Source: Anammoximicrobium sp032229885
GTDB lineage: Bacteria; Planctomycetota; Planctomycetia; Pirellulales; Pirellulaceae
DNA length: 10,927 bases
NCBI GenBank assembly: GCA_032229885.1
Contig: JAVYAJ010000025.1
Location: forward strand, 1-10,927
Direction: 5' to 3'
The translations under genes were made by a program, and so were the position numbers. Of the stretch, positions 5,037 through 10,927 are shown piece after piece (within the stretch, counting starts at the first letter, position 1; the number at the start of each line of letters is the position of its first letter). Below the pieces are notes generated by a model. It was given only the letters and a program-made list of their open reading frames with translations. It was not told the DNA's origin and searched no databases.

Positions 5037-7394
5037 TCAGGATTTATCTGGCTGGCAAAATTCGAGGATGCACAGGCCGCGCGGCGCAAGTTCGATCCGC
5101 CAGGACGACGTCGAGCTGTCGAAGGCGCCCAGCCGCTGACGGCCGGCATGATCGATCAGGAACACGTCGCACGGGGCGGCCAGGTCGTACTGACGAACGT
5201 CGATCGGCAACTGGAGATCCAGACGGGCGTCGCTGACGCTGGCCAAGGCGATGGCGACGTCGCCGTCCGCGGCTCGCCACGCTCCGGCCAACGCCACGGG
5301 ATAGGTTCGCCGCGTCGCTTTGAGCGGGGTATAGACGCCGACCTGAGCCACGTCGATTTCACGTTGCGGCACATCGAGCCGCGGCGGCCGCTGCCACGTT
5401 CCGTACAGCAGATATTTGAGCGCTCGGCTGCGCGTCCGGACGAGCCGCGTGACAAAGTCGATCTCGTTCGCCCGCTGCTGAACTTGGTCGGGCAGAAAGT
5501 TGGCCAGCATCGGCTGCATGCCCCAGACGAATGTCCGTGCCTGTTCGAGCAGGAACTGTGAGCTGAACTTCGGATCCAACAAGCTCAGCGCAGTGGGCGG
5601 CGCCTGGTCCGGCGGCCATTTCTCGTCGTAGGGCGGGTGTGTCAGGCTCGCATAATTGCCGAACACGATCGTGCTGCCATGATACACGGCCTGAAAAAAG
5701 GGGATGGGCTCCCAGGGCCGCCCCAAACCGATCCGGTCGGCGCTGACGCTCAGCGCCAGCGTCAGGTCCAGATTTCCGATCCATGGCTCGCCGCAGAACT
5801 CGCCGCCCAGCGCGACGCGTCCGCGCGCCGCACAGCGATCACGGATCTCGCCGGTCAGCGTCGCAAGGCCATCGGTCCAATACCGTCCAGGCCCTAGAAT
5901 GTGGCCGTGCGTCGGGTCGTAACAGTTGGCCAAGACGCCTGTCTGGTCCATGTAGATCCCGTCTGCCTGCAAGTGGCAAAACACCTGCTCAGCCAGGCTT
6001 GCGTACTTGTCGCGCCAGAACCGCGTGCCGATGCACATCGGTGCGCAGGGCGCCTTGGTGTAGACGTTGTACACTTCGGGGCGAATCTTGCCGTCCGAAC
6101 CTTTGACCGCATATCGCTCGGCGCCTTCGGCGGACCAGCTTTCGGTCTGCGTGCCCCACAGGCGTTGGTTCATGTACAGGATGGCGCGCACGTCCTGCTG
6201 CCGCGCCGCGGCCAAGGCTGTCTGGAAGGGCTCGGCGCCCTCGCGAGGCGGCAGAAATTCGGGAAAACCCGTGTCATACGCACAGTTGTGCCACCAGTGC
6301 CACAACACGCCTACCGGCGTCTGCAGATGCTGCTGCATCATCCGCGCCGGCCCGAGTACGCCCGGCGAGCGCCCACGATTCCAGATCCAAAGGCCCGTTT
6401 CACGTAGCCAGTCCGGCGTCAAGTGCCGACCCAATCGCCCGCGCTGCGCGATGGTCGTGGCGCCGGCCGACTGGCGATACAACTGGGCCGCCGTGGTCCA
6501 GTCGCCGCGAAAGGCGCCCAACACACAGACGAAGGGGAGCTGAAACTCGGTCATATCGCGAGCCTCGCGCTCCGGTTCGTGTAGGATCTCGAAGTGCAGC
6601 TTGTCCTCCGCGTCGCCCCACAGAGCGAACTCTTTGCGAAAGCCCCGCGAGTCATCGCAGGCGGCGTAGAACCCGGGGCCGTCCGGCTGGTACAGGGCCA
6701 GACATTGCATCGCCATGACCCAGGGGTAGCGCCAGGCCAGTCGGGCTCCGCGATTGTCCTTGCCCCGCGTCAAGCTGCGCGGATTTCGCGCCAGCGCGCC
6801 CAACTCGCGCGGTACGGCGAGAACTTCATCGCCGCGCGGCTGGAGGCAGGCGAGGCGCGGAAACCGGACTTGGGCGAGCGACACGTCGCACGGCTTGGTG
6901 ACGCTGAGCTCCCAGCGGCTGAGCGAGGCGTCCTGTGTGTCGAGCCGAACCGAGACCACGACGCGCAGCGATTCGTTTCGATCCGGCAGCCCCGGTTGCC
7001 ACACCGCACGGAGCCCGGGCGATGGGCCGTCGAGCGGTTCGAGTTGGGGCGTACCCGCCTCGGCGGCGGAGATGACCTGTGTCGTCTGGCCGCTGCGCAG
7101 CGACACCTGCCACAGGCTCCAGGCCGCGGGTCCGTCGTCGAGCTGATTCGTGCCGTCCGGCAGTTGAATCAGCTCGCGCAGCGCTCCGTGTACCCGATCC
7201 AATCCGAGCTGCAAGCGATCATCGGCAAGCCGCACGAGGTCCGCGTCTCCCGTTCCCGCTGCAGTCGCGTCAGCCGTCGCTGCCGCAGTCGCGTCCGCCG
7301 TTGCCGCTGCTGCGTCCGCTGCGTCGGCGATACTAGGCGCCCTCCCCACAGCCAGGCCCCACGCTGCCAACAGTACGAAACATAGCCGACACAT
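5037..7394 (-). CDS. Secreted putative glycoside hydrolase, DUF6259-like
   Basis: The 785-residue product starts with a Sec-type signal peptide (hydrophobic 4-17, Ala-rich cleavage zone near 23-29). An Ala/Thr/Asp linker of 8-residue repeats (31-52) follows. The region from about 53 to 300 looks like a beta-sandwich. The middle (about 330-620) looks like a TIM barrel, with GLWIWNRG, VGVLWHWWHNC and AILYMNQ strands, DGIYMDQ (Asp483) and GGEFCGEPW (Glu532, Glu536). A C-terminal beta domain closes the protein. This layout matches my recollection of DUF6259 proteins, which resemble glycoside hydrolases; the substrate cannot be told. Asp483 and Glu532 or Glu536 are candidate catalytic acids by inference. 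The ATG at 7392-7394 has AGGAGG at 7406-7411, 11 nt upstream. The gene stands alone, divergent from the isocitrate dehydrogenase gene, and probably acts in the periplasm or outside the cell on polysaccharide. Confidence 0.85.
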   Translation of the reverse strand: MCRLCFVLLAAWGLAVGRAPSIADAADAAAATADATAAATADATAAGTGDADLVRLADDRLQLGLDRVHGALRELIQLPDGTNQLDDGPAAWSLWQVSLRSGQTTQVISAAEAGTPQLEPLDGPSPGLRAVWQPGLPDRNESLRVVVSVRLDTQDASLSRWELSVTKPCDVSLAQVRFPRLACLQPRGDEVLAVPRELGALARNPRSLTRGKDNRGARLAWRYPWVMAMQCLALYQPDGPGFYAACDDSRGFRKEFALWGDAEDKLHFEILHEPEREARDMTEFQLPFVCVLGAFRGDWTTAAQLYRQSAGATTIAQRGRLGRHLTPDWLRETGLWIWNRGRSPGVLGPARMMQQHLQTPVGVLWHWWHNCAYDTGFPEFLPPREGAEPFQTALAAARQQDVRAILYMNQRLWGTQTESWSAEGAERYAVKGSDGKIRPEVYNVYTKAPCAPMCIGTRFWRDKYASLAEQVFCHLQADGIYMDQTGVLANCYDPTHGHILGPGRYWTDGLATLTGEIRDRCAARGRVALGGEFCGEPWIGNLDLTLALSVSADRIGLGRPWEPIPFFQAVYHGSTIVFGNYASLTHPPYDEKWPPDQAPPTALSLLDPKFSSQFLLEQARTFVWGMQPMLANFLPDQVQQRANEIDFVTRLVRTRSRALKYLLYGTWQRPPRLDVPQREIDVAQVGVYTPLKATRRTYPVALAGAWRAADGDVAIALASVSDARLDLQLPIDVRQYDLAAPCDVFLIDHAGRQRLGAFDSSTSSWRIELAPRGLCILEFCQPDKS
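7257..7308 (-). repeat. 24-bp tandem repeat encoding an 8-residue Ala/Thr/Asp linker
   Basis: Two copies, 7261-7284 and 7285-7308 on the plus strand, agree at 20 of 24 positions, and a more diverged third copy can be traced at about 7243-7260. In the minus-strand hydrolase they encode ATADATAA twice (residues 31-46), then GTGDAD. The repeat lies directly after the signal peptide, so copy-number change would alter linker length without shifting the frame. Confidence 0.65.
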
Positions 7395-7438
7395 CGCCGT
7401 CCCCCCCTCCTGTCGAAAGAAGCGCTCGTTCGATGGCC

Positions 7439-7444
7439 ATTGTA
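7439..7444 (-). promoter_or_regulatory. Possible -10 box for the hydrolase gene
   Basis: On the minus strand this reads TACAAT (5 of 6 to TATAAT), 44 bp before the hydrolase ATG and 27 bp before its Shine-Dalgarno site. No good -35 box lies 16-18 bp upstream. That position is instead covered by the dyad at 7448-7471, which could suit an activator or repressor. Low confidence. Confidence 0.3.
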
Positions 7445-7447
7445 TCC

Positions 7448-7471
7448 GATGCCAGGGCCGCCAGTGGCATC
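7448..7471. promoter_or_regulatory. GATGCCA-N10-TGGCATC dyad, candidate operator
   Basis: GATGCCA at 7448-7454 is the exact reverse complement of TGGCATC at 7465-7471, with a 10-bp spacer. It sits in the divergent region between the hydrolase and isocitrate dehydrogenase genes. It abuts a possible minus-strand -10 box (7439-7444), so a bound protein would cover the -35 position of the hydrolase promoter. No regulator gene is in the window. Confidence 0.4.
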
Positions 7472-7551
7472 AGCCGGACTTCATCGGGCGCGACGGGCAA
7501 TTGCTGCCGAGTCTATCGGCCTGGCGCGCCGTCCTCGACGCCGACCTCGCC

Positions 7552-7579
7552 TTGATCTGTGCTTCGAACCCGGCATAAT
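7552..7579 (+). promoter_or_regulatory. Sigma-70-like promoter of the isocitrate dehydrogenase gene
   Basis: TTGATC at 7552-7557 (4 of 6 to TTGACA) and CATAAT at 7574-7579 (5 of 6 to TATAAT) are spaced 16 bp apart. The short AT-rich patch stands out in GC-rich surroundings. Transcription would begin near 7586, leaving a leader of about 73 nt that contains the Shine-Dalgarno site AAGGAG at 7643-7648. Confidence 0.5.
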
Positions 7580-7658
7580 ACGAGGTTTCGTCAGACACCA
7601 ACGATCCGGCGGATTCAGATGCCGCGAAATGCTCGAGGGGAAAAGGAGAGACGCCTAC

Positions 7659-8756
7659 ATGGCCCATGAAGTGACGCTGATTACGGGAGACGGGACGGGA
7701 CCGGAATTGGCCGATGCCGCACGGCGCTGTATCGACGCCACCGGGGTAGCGGTCAATTGGGATGTTCAAGAGGCGGGCATCGACGTCATGGCACGGCTCG
7801 GCACGCCGATTCCGGACGGCGTCCTGGAAAGCATCCGCCGGACCAAATGCGCGCTCAAGGCGCCCATCACCACGCCAGTCGGCACGGGATTCCGCAGCAT
7901 CAACGTGTTTCTGAGGCAAGAGCTGGGCTTGTTCGCCTGTATTCGCCCCTGCAAGCACTACCCGGGCGTTCGCACGTTCTTCGAGCACCTGGGCGTGGAT
8001 ATCGTCATCGTCCGCGAGAACACCGAAGACCTGTACGCGGGCGTCGAGTTCCAAGTCGGCAAGGAAGAGACGGCGCGGCTGATCGAGTTCATCAACGGCC
8101 TGCCTTCGGATCGCAAGATCAAGACCGGAGCGGATGTGACCGGCGTGTCCATCAAGCCGATCAGCGTCCCCGGGACCGAGCGGATCGTGCGTTGCGCGTT
8201 CGATTACGCTCGCGCCAACGGTCGCCGCAAGGTGACGGCCGTCCACAAAGCCAACATCATGAAGTACACCGACGGGCTGTTTCTGGCCACGGCGGAACAG
8301 GTCGCCAAAGAATACACGGACATCGAGTTCGAAGAGCGAATCGTCGACAACATGTGTATGCAGTTGACGCAGAAGCCCGAGCTGTACGATGTTCTCGTGC
8401 TGCCCAACCTGTATGGCGACATCATCAGCGATGTGGGCGCCGGCCTGGTCGGGGGCCTGGGCGTTGCGCCGGGCGCGAACATCGGGCCCGGCGGGGCGGT
8501 GTTCGAAGCGACGCACGGCAGCGCTCCGAAGTACAAGGGACAGAATAAAGTCAACCCGACGGCGCTGATCCTGTCCGGAATGCTGATGTTGCGGCATCTG
8601 GGCGAGCTGGACGCGGCAAACCGACTCGAACAAGCCGTGGCGGCGGTGATCGCCGAGGGCAAGTCCGTGACATACGACCTCAAGCCGAATCGCGACGATC
8701 CGACCGCCGTGGGAACGCGCGAGATGGCGGATGCCATCTGTGCGCGGATGAGCTGA
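7659..8756 (+). CDS. Isocitrate dehydrogenase (isocitrate/isopropylmalate dehydrogenase family)
   Basis: This TCA-cycle enzyme oxidises isocitrate to 2-oxoglutarate and CO2 in the cytoplasm. The product is 365 residues, closer in size to NAD-dependent IDH3 and homoisocitrate dehydrogenases than to the 416-residue E. coli Icd. The substrate loop SINVFLR (80-86), RENTEDLYAG (119-128, with Tyr126), the VHKANIMK lysine and the NLYGDIISD metal-site aspartates support isocitrate as substrate. In HGSAPKYKGQNKVNP (286-300), Lys291 and Tyr292 match E. coli Lys344 and Tyr345, which bind the NADP phosphate, and Tyr339 matches Tyr391. The Arg395 position is Pro, so cofactor choice is uncertain but leans to NADP. 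The ATG at 7659 has AAGGAG 10 nt upstream; the open frame extends to 7440 but that part is unlike the family. A promoter lies at 7552-7579. Confidence 0.9.
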   Translation: MAHEVTLITGDGTGPELADAARRCIDATGVAVNWDVQEAGIDVMARLGTPIPDGVLESIRRTKCALKAPITTPVGTGFRSINVFLRQELGLFACIRPCKHYPGVRTFFEHLGVDIVIVRENTEDLYAGVEFQVGKEETARLIEFINGLPSDRKIKTGADVTGVSIKPISVPGTERIVRCAFDYARANGRRKVTAVHKANIMKYTDGLFLATAEQVAKEYTDIEFEERIVDNMCMQLTQKPELYDVLVLPNLYGDIISDVGAGLVGGLGVAPGANIGPGGAVFEATHGSAPKYKGQNKVNPTALILSGMLMLRHLGELDAANRLEQAVAAVIAEGKSVTYDLKPNRDDPTAVGTREMADAICARMS

Positions 8757-8772
8757 TCGCGGTCGCCCGTCA

Positions 8773-8813
8773 GGCCGCGCTGTGCGGCGTGTGGCCCGGG
8801 CACAGCCGCGGCC
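8773..8813 (+). terminator. Strong GC hairpin after the isocitrate dehydrogenase gene
   Basis: GGCCGCG (8773-8779) and CTGTGC (8780-8785) pair with GCACAG (8800-8805) and CGCGGCC (8807-8813). This gives 13 bp with a single bulged C at 8806 and a 14-nt loop. It begins 16 nt after the dehydrogenase stop and lies about 170 nt before the lpxK start. No T-run follows, so it may be a non-classic terminator, a 3'-end stabiliser or a processing site between the two genes. Confidence 0.45.
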
Positions 8814-8980
8814 CAGCCGCCGATGCGCGATCCGGGCGACGGGCCGTGTCTACCCGTGGGCCCGGGCAGGCCAGCTCGCGCCGCGATGGCCGTGCGCGCG
8901 CCGCGATGCGCGTGCGACCGCCGTCCGCCGCTCGCACGCCTGTTTCGCCTCCAGACGCCGCGCTCGCAAGGACGACCCGT

Positions 8981-10081
8981 TTGTTGGACGCCGCCAGCTT
9001 TCGCGACCTGCTCGATTCGCGACGCCGCGACTGGCGCGCGCGCCTGGCCCGGTCCTTGTTCGGCGTCGTCGCCAAAGTGTATAGCAGTGTGGTCCGCGTC
9101 CGAAACGGGTTGTACGACGCGCGTTTTATCCGCGTGCAACGCGCAGACTCGCCCGTGATCAGCGTGGGAAATCTGACGCTGGGCGGGACCGGCAAGACCC
9201 CGCTGGTGGCGTGGCTGGTCCAGTGGGCGGCCGCGCGCGGCATGCGCGTGGCCATCATCAGCCGCGGCTACGGCGCGCGTGGCGACTCGCCGAACGACGA
9301 GGCGCTCGAACTGGCCGCCCGCGCGCCCGGCACGCCGCACGTCCAGAACCCGCGTCGCATCTTGGCGGCCCGCCGCGCGGTCGACGACCATCGAGCCGAA
9401 TTGATCGTGGCGGATGATGCCTTTCAGCACCGCCGCCTGTATCGGGACCTCGACATCGTCCTGCTGGACGGCACAGAACCGTTCGGGATGGGGCACGTAT
9501 TTCCGCGCGGCTTGCTGCGCGAACCGTTGTGCGGCTTGCGACGCGCTCACGCGGTGGTTTTGACGCGCAGCGATGCGATCGACGATTCACAACGAGAGAC
9601 CATCCGCCAGCAGGTTGCGACGCTCGCCCCAGGCGCTGTATGGCTCGAAGCAATCCAGCGTCCCAGCGGGTTGCGCGCCGCCGATGGCAGTACGGTCGAT
9701 CTCGCCCGGATTGCCGGCCAACGCGTCGCCGCGTTTTGCGGGCTGGGCAACCCGTACGGATTTCTACACACCTTGCGGGCGTGCGGCTGCGAGGTGGCTG
9801 GGTTTCGCGCGTTTCCGGATCACCATGCGTATTCAGACCAAGATCTGGACTCGCTCGCCCAGTGGACCGAGGCGATGGGCGATGTCGCCGCCGTCGTGTG
9901 TACGCACAAGGATCTGGTCAAGATTCCTCGGACGCGACTGGGCGCGCTGTCGCTGTGGGCGGTGACGATCGATTGGGAGTTCGTCGTCGGCCAAGGGCAA
10001 TTCGAGGCGCTGCTGAATAGTATACTGACGTCGCGTGTCCCGGACGTCCCGCGCCGCGTGGACGCAAAAACGAAATCCTGA
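8981..10081 (+). CDS. lpxK: Tetraacyldisaccharide 4'-kinase (lipid A synthesis)
   Basis: LpxK phosphorylates the 4' position of the lipid A disaccharide to give lipid IVA, at the inner face of the inner membrane. From the TTG at 8981 it is 366 residues, in the family range. An amphipathic N-terminal helix (about 18-40) fits membrane attachment. The P-loop is GGTGKT (68-73), followed by ISRGYG, NDE (105-107), DDAFQHRR (145-152), FPDHHAY (278-284) and CTHKDLVKI, all conserved in LpxK. The TTG gives MLDAASFRDLLDSRRR, a typical start, and has AAGGA at 8968-8972, 8 nt upstream. The frame is open to a GTG at 8789 and includes an ATG at 8906, but that part is Arg/Ala/Pro-rich and begins inside the 8773-8813 hairpin. 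The gene implies a lipid A-containing outer membrane. Partner lpx genes are not in the window. Confidence 0.93.
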   Translation: MLDAASFRDLLDSRRRDWRARLARSLFGVVAKVYSSVVRVRNGLYDARFIRVQRADSPVISVGNLTLGGTGKTPLVAWLVQWAAARGMRVAIISRGYGARGDSPNDEALELAARAPGTPHVQNPRRILAARRAVDDHRAELIVADDAFQHRRLYRDLDIVLLDGTEPFGMGHVFPRGLLREPLCGLRRAHAVVLTRSDAIDDSQRETIRQQVATLAPGAVWLEAIQRPSGLRAADGSTVDLARIAGQRVAAFCGLGNPYGFLHTLRACGCEVAGFRAFPDHHAYSDQDLDSLAQWTEAMGDVAAVVCTHKDLVKIPRTRLGALSLWAVTIDWEFVVGQGQFEALLNSILTSRVPDVPRRVDAKTKS

Positions 10082-10213
10082 AGGCGGCAGCGGCCGCGGG
10101 CCGTACGACGAACGCAGAGACGAGCGGACACGCGAACGGACCTGCCCGCCCAGCAGCGACCATCGAACGAAACCGCTTTCCCATTCAGCAACTGAAACTG
10201 TACGAGGTGCCGT

Positions 10214-10900
10214 ATGACTTTGTCGCGCGTCTTGGAGGCCGAACTGGTCGATACGCCGGAACACGCGATGGACTATGATTCGCTGGACCATGCGGAGACG
10301 AACCGCAGTTTTGCGGCCGATTTTCTGGCGTCGGGCGGGACCGGCGATTTGCTGGATTTGGCGACCGGCACGGCACAGATTCCCGTCGAGCTGTGTCGGC
10401 AGGGATTCGAGGGCCGCATCATGGCCGCCGACCTGTCCGTCAGCATGTTGGAGATGGCCCGCCTGAACATCGAGATCGCCAGTGTGATCGATCGCGTGCA
10501 ACTGGCCCAGGCGGACGCCAAGAACCTGCTGTACGCCGACGCCTATTTCGACGCCGTGACCTGCAACGGGGCGCTGCATCACTTTGCCGATCCGCAACCT
10601 GTGCTGCAACACTGCTTGCGCGTGTTGCGTCCGGGCGGTCTACTGTTCTTTCGCGATCTGCTGCGTCCGGAGGACGAGCAATCGCTTCAGGAGCAGGTCG
10701 AGTCATTCGCGGGCTCGGCCACCGAGGCGCAGCGCAAGATGTACGAAGACTCGCTCCGGGCGGCCCTGTCGCTCGACGAGATCCGCGCGCTCGTCGCGCA
10801 ACTGGGCTTCGACCCGGATACGGTCCAAGCGACCAGCGACCGCCATTGGACCTGGAGCGTTCGCCAGCCAAGCGTCGAGCAGGAAACGCCGTCGGCCTGA
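10214..10900 (+). CDS. Class I SAM-dependent methyltransferase
   Basis: The 228-residue product is probably a cytoplasmic methyltransferase with a Rossmann-like fold. Motif I is LDLATGTA (47-54). The acidic residue that binds the SAM ribose is Asp73 in IMAADLSVSM. DAVTCNGALHHF (113-124) is motif II, and LRPGGLLFFRDL (138-149) is motif III. These match the Methyltransf_11/25 group, which includes UbiE-like enzymes; the substrate cannot be told. Motif I reads ATGTA, not the common GxGxG, a variation also known in that group. The ATG has GAGG at 10204-10207, 6 nt upstream. The gene follows lpxK after 132 bp on the same strand and could share its transcript. Its stop codon lies within a 15-bp tandem repeat. 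Confidence 0.85.
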   Translation: MTLSRVLEAELVDTPEHAMDYDSLDHAETNRSFAADFLASGGTGDLLDLATGTAQIPVELCRQGFEGRIMAADLSVSMLEMARLNIEIASVIDRVQLAQADAKNLLYADAYFDAVTCNGALHHFADPQPVLQHCLRVLRPGGLLFFRDLLRPEDEQSLQEQVESFAGSATEAQRKMYEDSLRAALSLDEIRALVAQLGFDPDTVQATSDRHWTWSVRQPSVEQETPSA

Positions 10901-10927
10901 TCGACCGCGGCCTGATCGACCGCGGCC
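10896..10927. repeat. 15-bp tandem repeat at the window end
   Basis: The unit CCTGATCGACCGCGG occurs at 10896-10910 and 10911-10925, perfectly repeated. The window ends with CC, which would begin a third copy. The first copy contains the TGA stop of the methyltransferase gene. The unit ends in the palindrome CCGCGG. The array may continue beyond the window, so its size is unknown. Confidence 0.8.

Noticed and set aside
7440..7658. N-terminal extension of isocitrate dehydrogenase
   Set aside because: It crosses the promoter and dyad region and is unlike the family. The ATG at 7659 has a good Shine-Dalgarno site and gives a normal N-terminus.
8204..9550. 448-residue minus-strand open frame
   Set aside because: It runs antisense to both the isocitrate dehydrogenase gene and lpxK and shows no family motif.

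Overview
The window is high-GC, densely coding bacterial chromosomal DNA. A lipid A kinase (lpxK) points to a Gram-negative envelope. Three things fit a Planctomycetota member or a close relative: the basic N-terminal extension on RsgA, a large secreted DUF6259-like protein, and the paired GGCC-GAA-GGCC / CCTGGGGC hairpin repeats. No rRNA or marker gene is present, so this assignment is inference. I see no tRNA, rRNA, CRISPR array, transposase or phage gene.

Layout. Positions 1-230 hold a nested inverted array of small palindromes. A short two-helix membrane protein resembling Imm17 lies on the minus strand (414-638), with a hairpin beyond its 3' end. Positions 639-1217 contain no convincing gene, but they carry several strong GC-rich hairpins and a three-copy 15-bp tandem repeat just before rsgA. 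Next comes a plus-strand cluster: rsgA (ribosome-assembly GTPase), pepF (M3 oligoendopeptidase, sharing an ATGA overlap with rsgA) and a 3-methyladenine DNA glycosylase of the AAG/MPG family. A 785-residue secreted putative glycoside hydrolase lies on the minus strand (5037-7394), convergent with the glycosylase gene.

A 264-bp divergent promoter region separates the hydrolase from a plus-strand isocitrate dehydrogenase (7659-8756). It holds a sigma-70-like promoter facing the dehydrogenase and a dyad next to a possible promoter facing the hydrolase. After a strong GC hairpin come lpxK (TTG start at 8981) and a class I SAM-dependent methyltransferase (10214-10900). A 15-bp tandem repeat covers the methyltransferase stop codon and runs to the window end.

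The genes are mostly housekeeping: ribosome maturation, peptide turnover, base-excision repair, the TCA cycle and lipid A synthesis. They do not form one pathway. I found no convincing new multi-gene system. The least explained parts are the structured non-coding stretch at about 750-960, the inverted repeat array at 31-224, the orphan Imm17-like protein, and the dyad in front of the secreted hydrolase.
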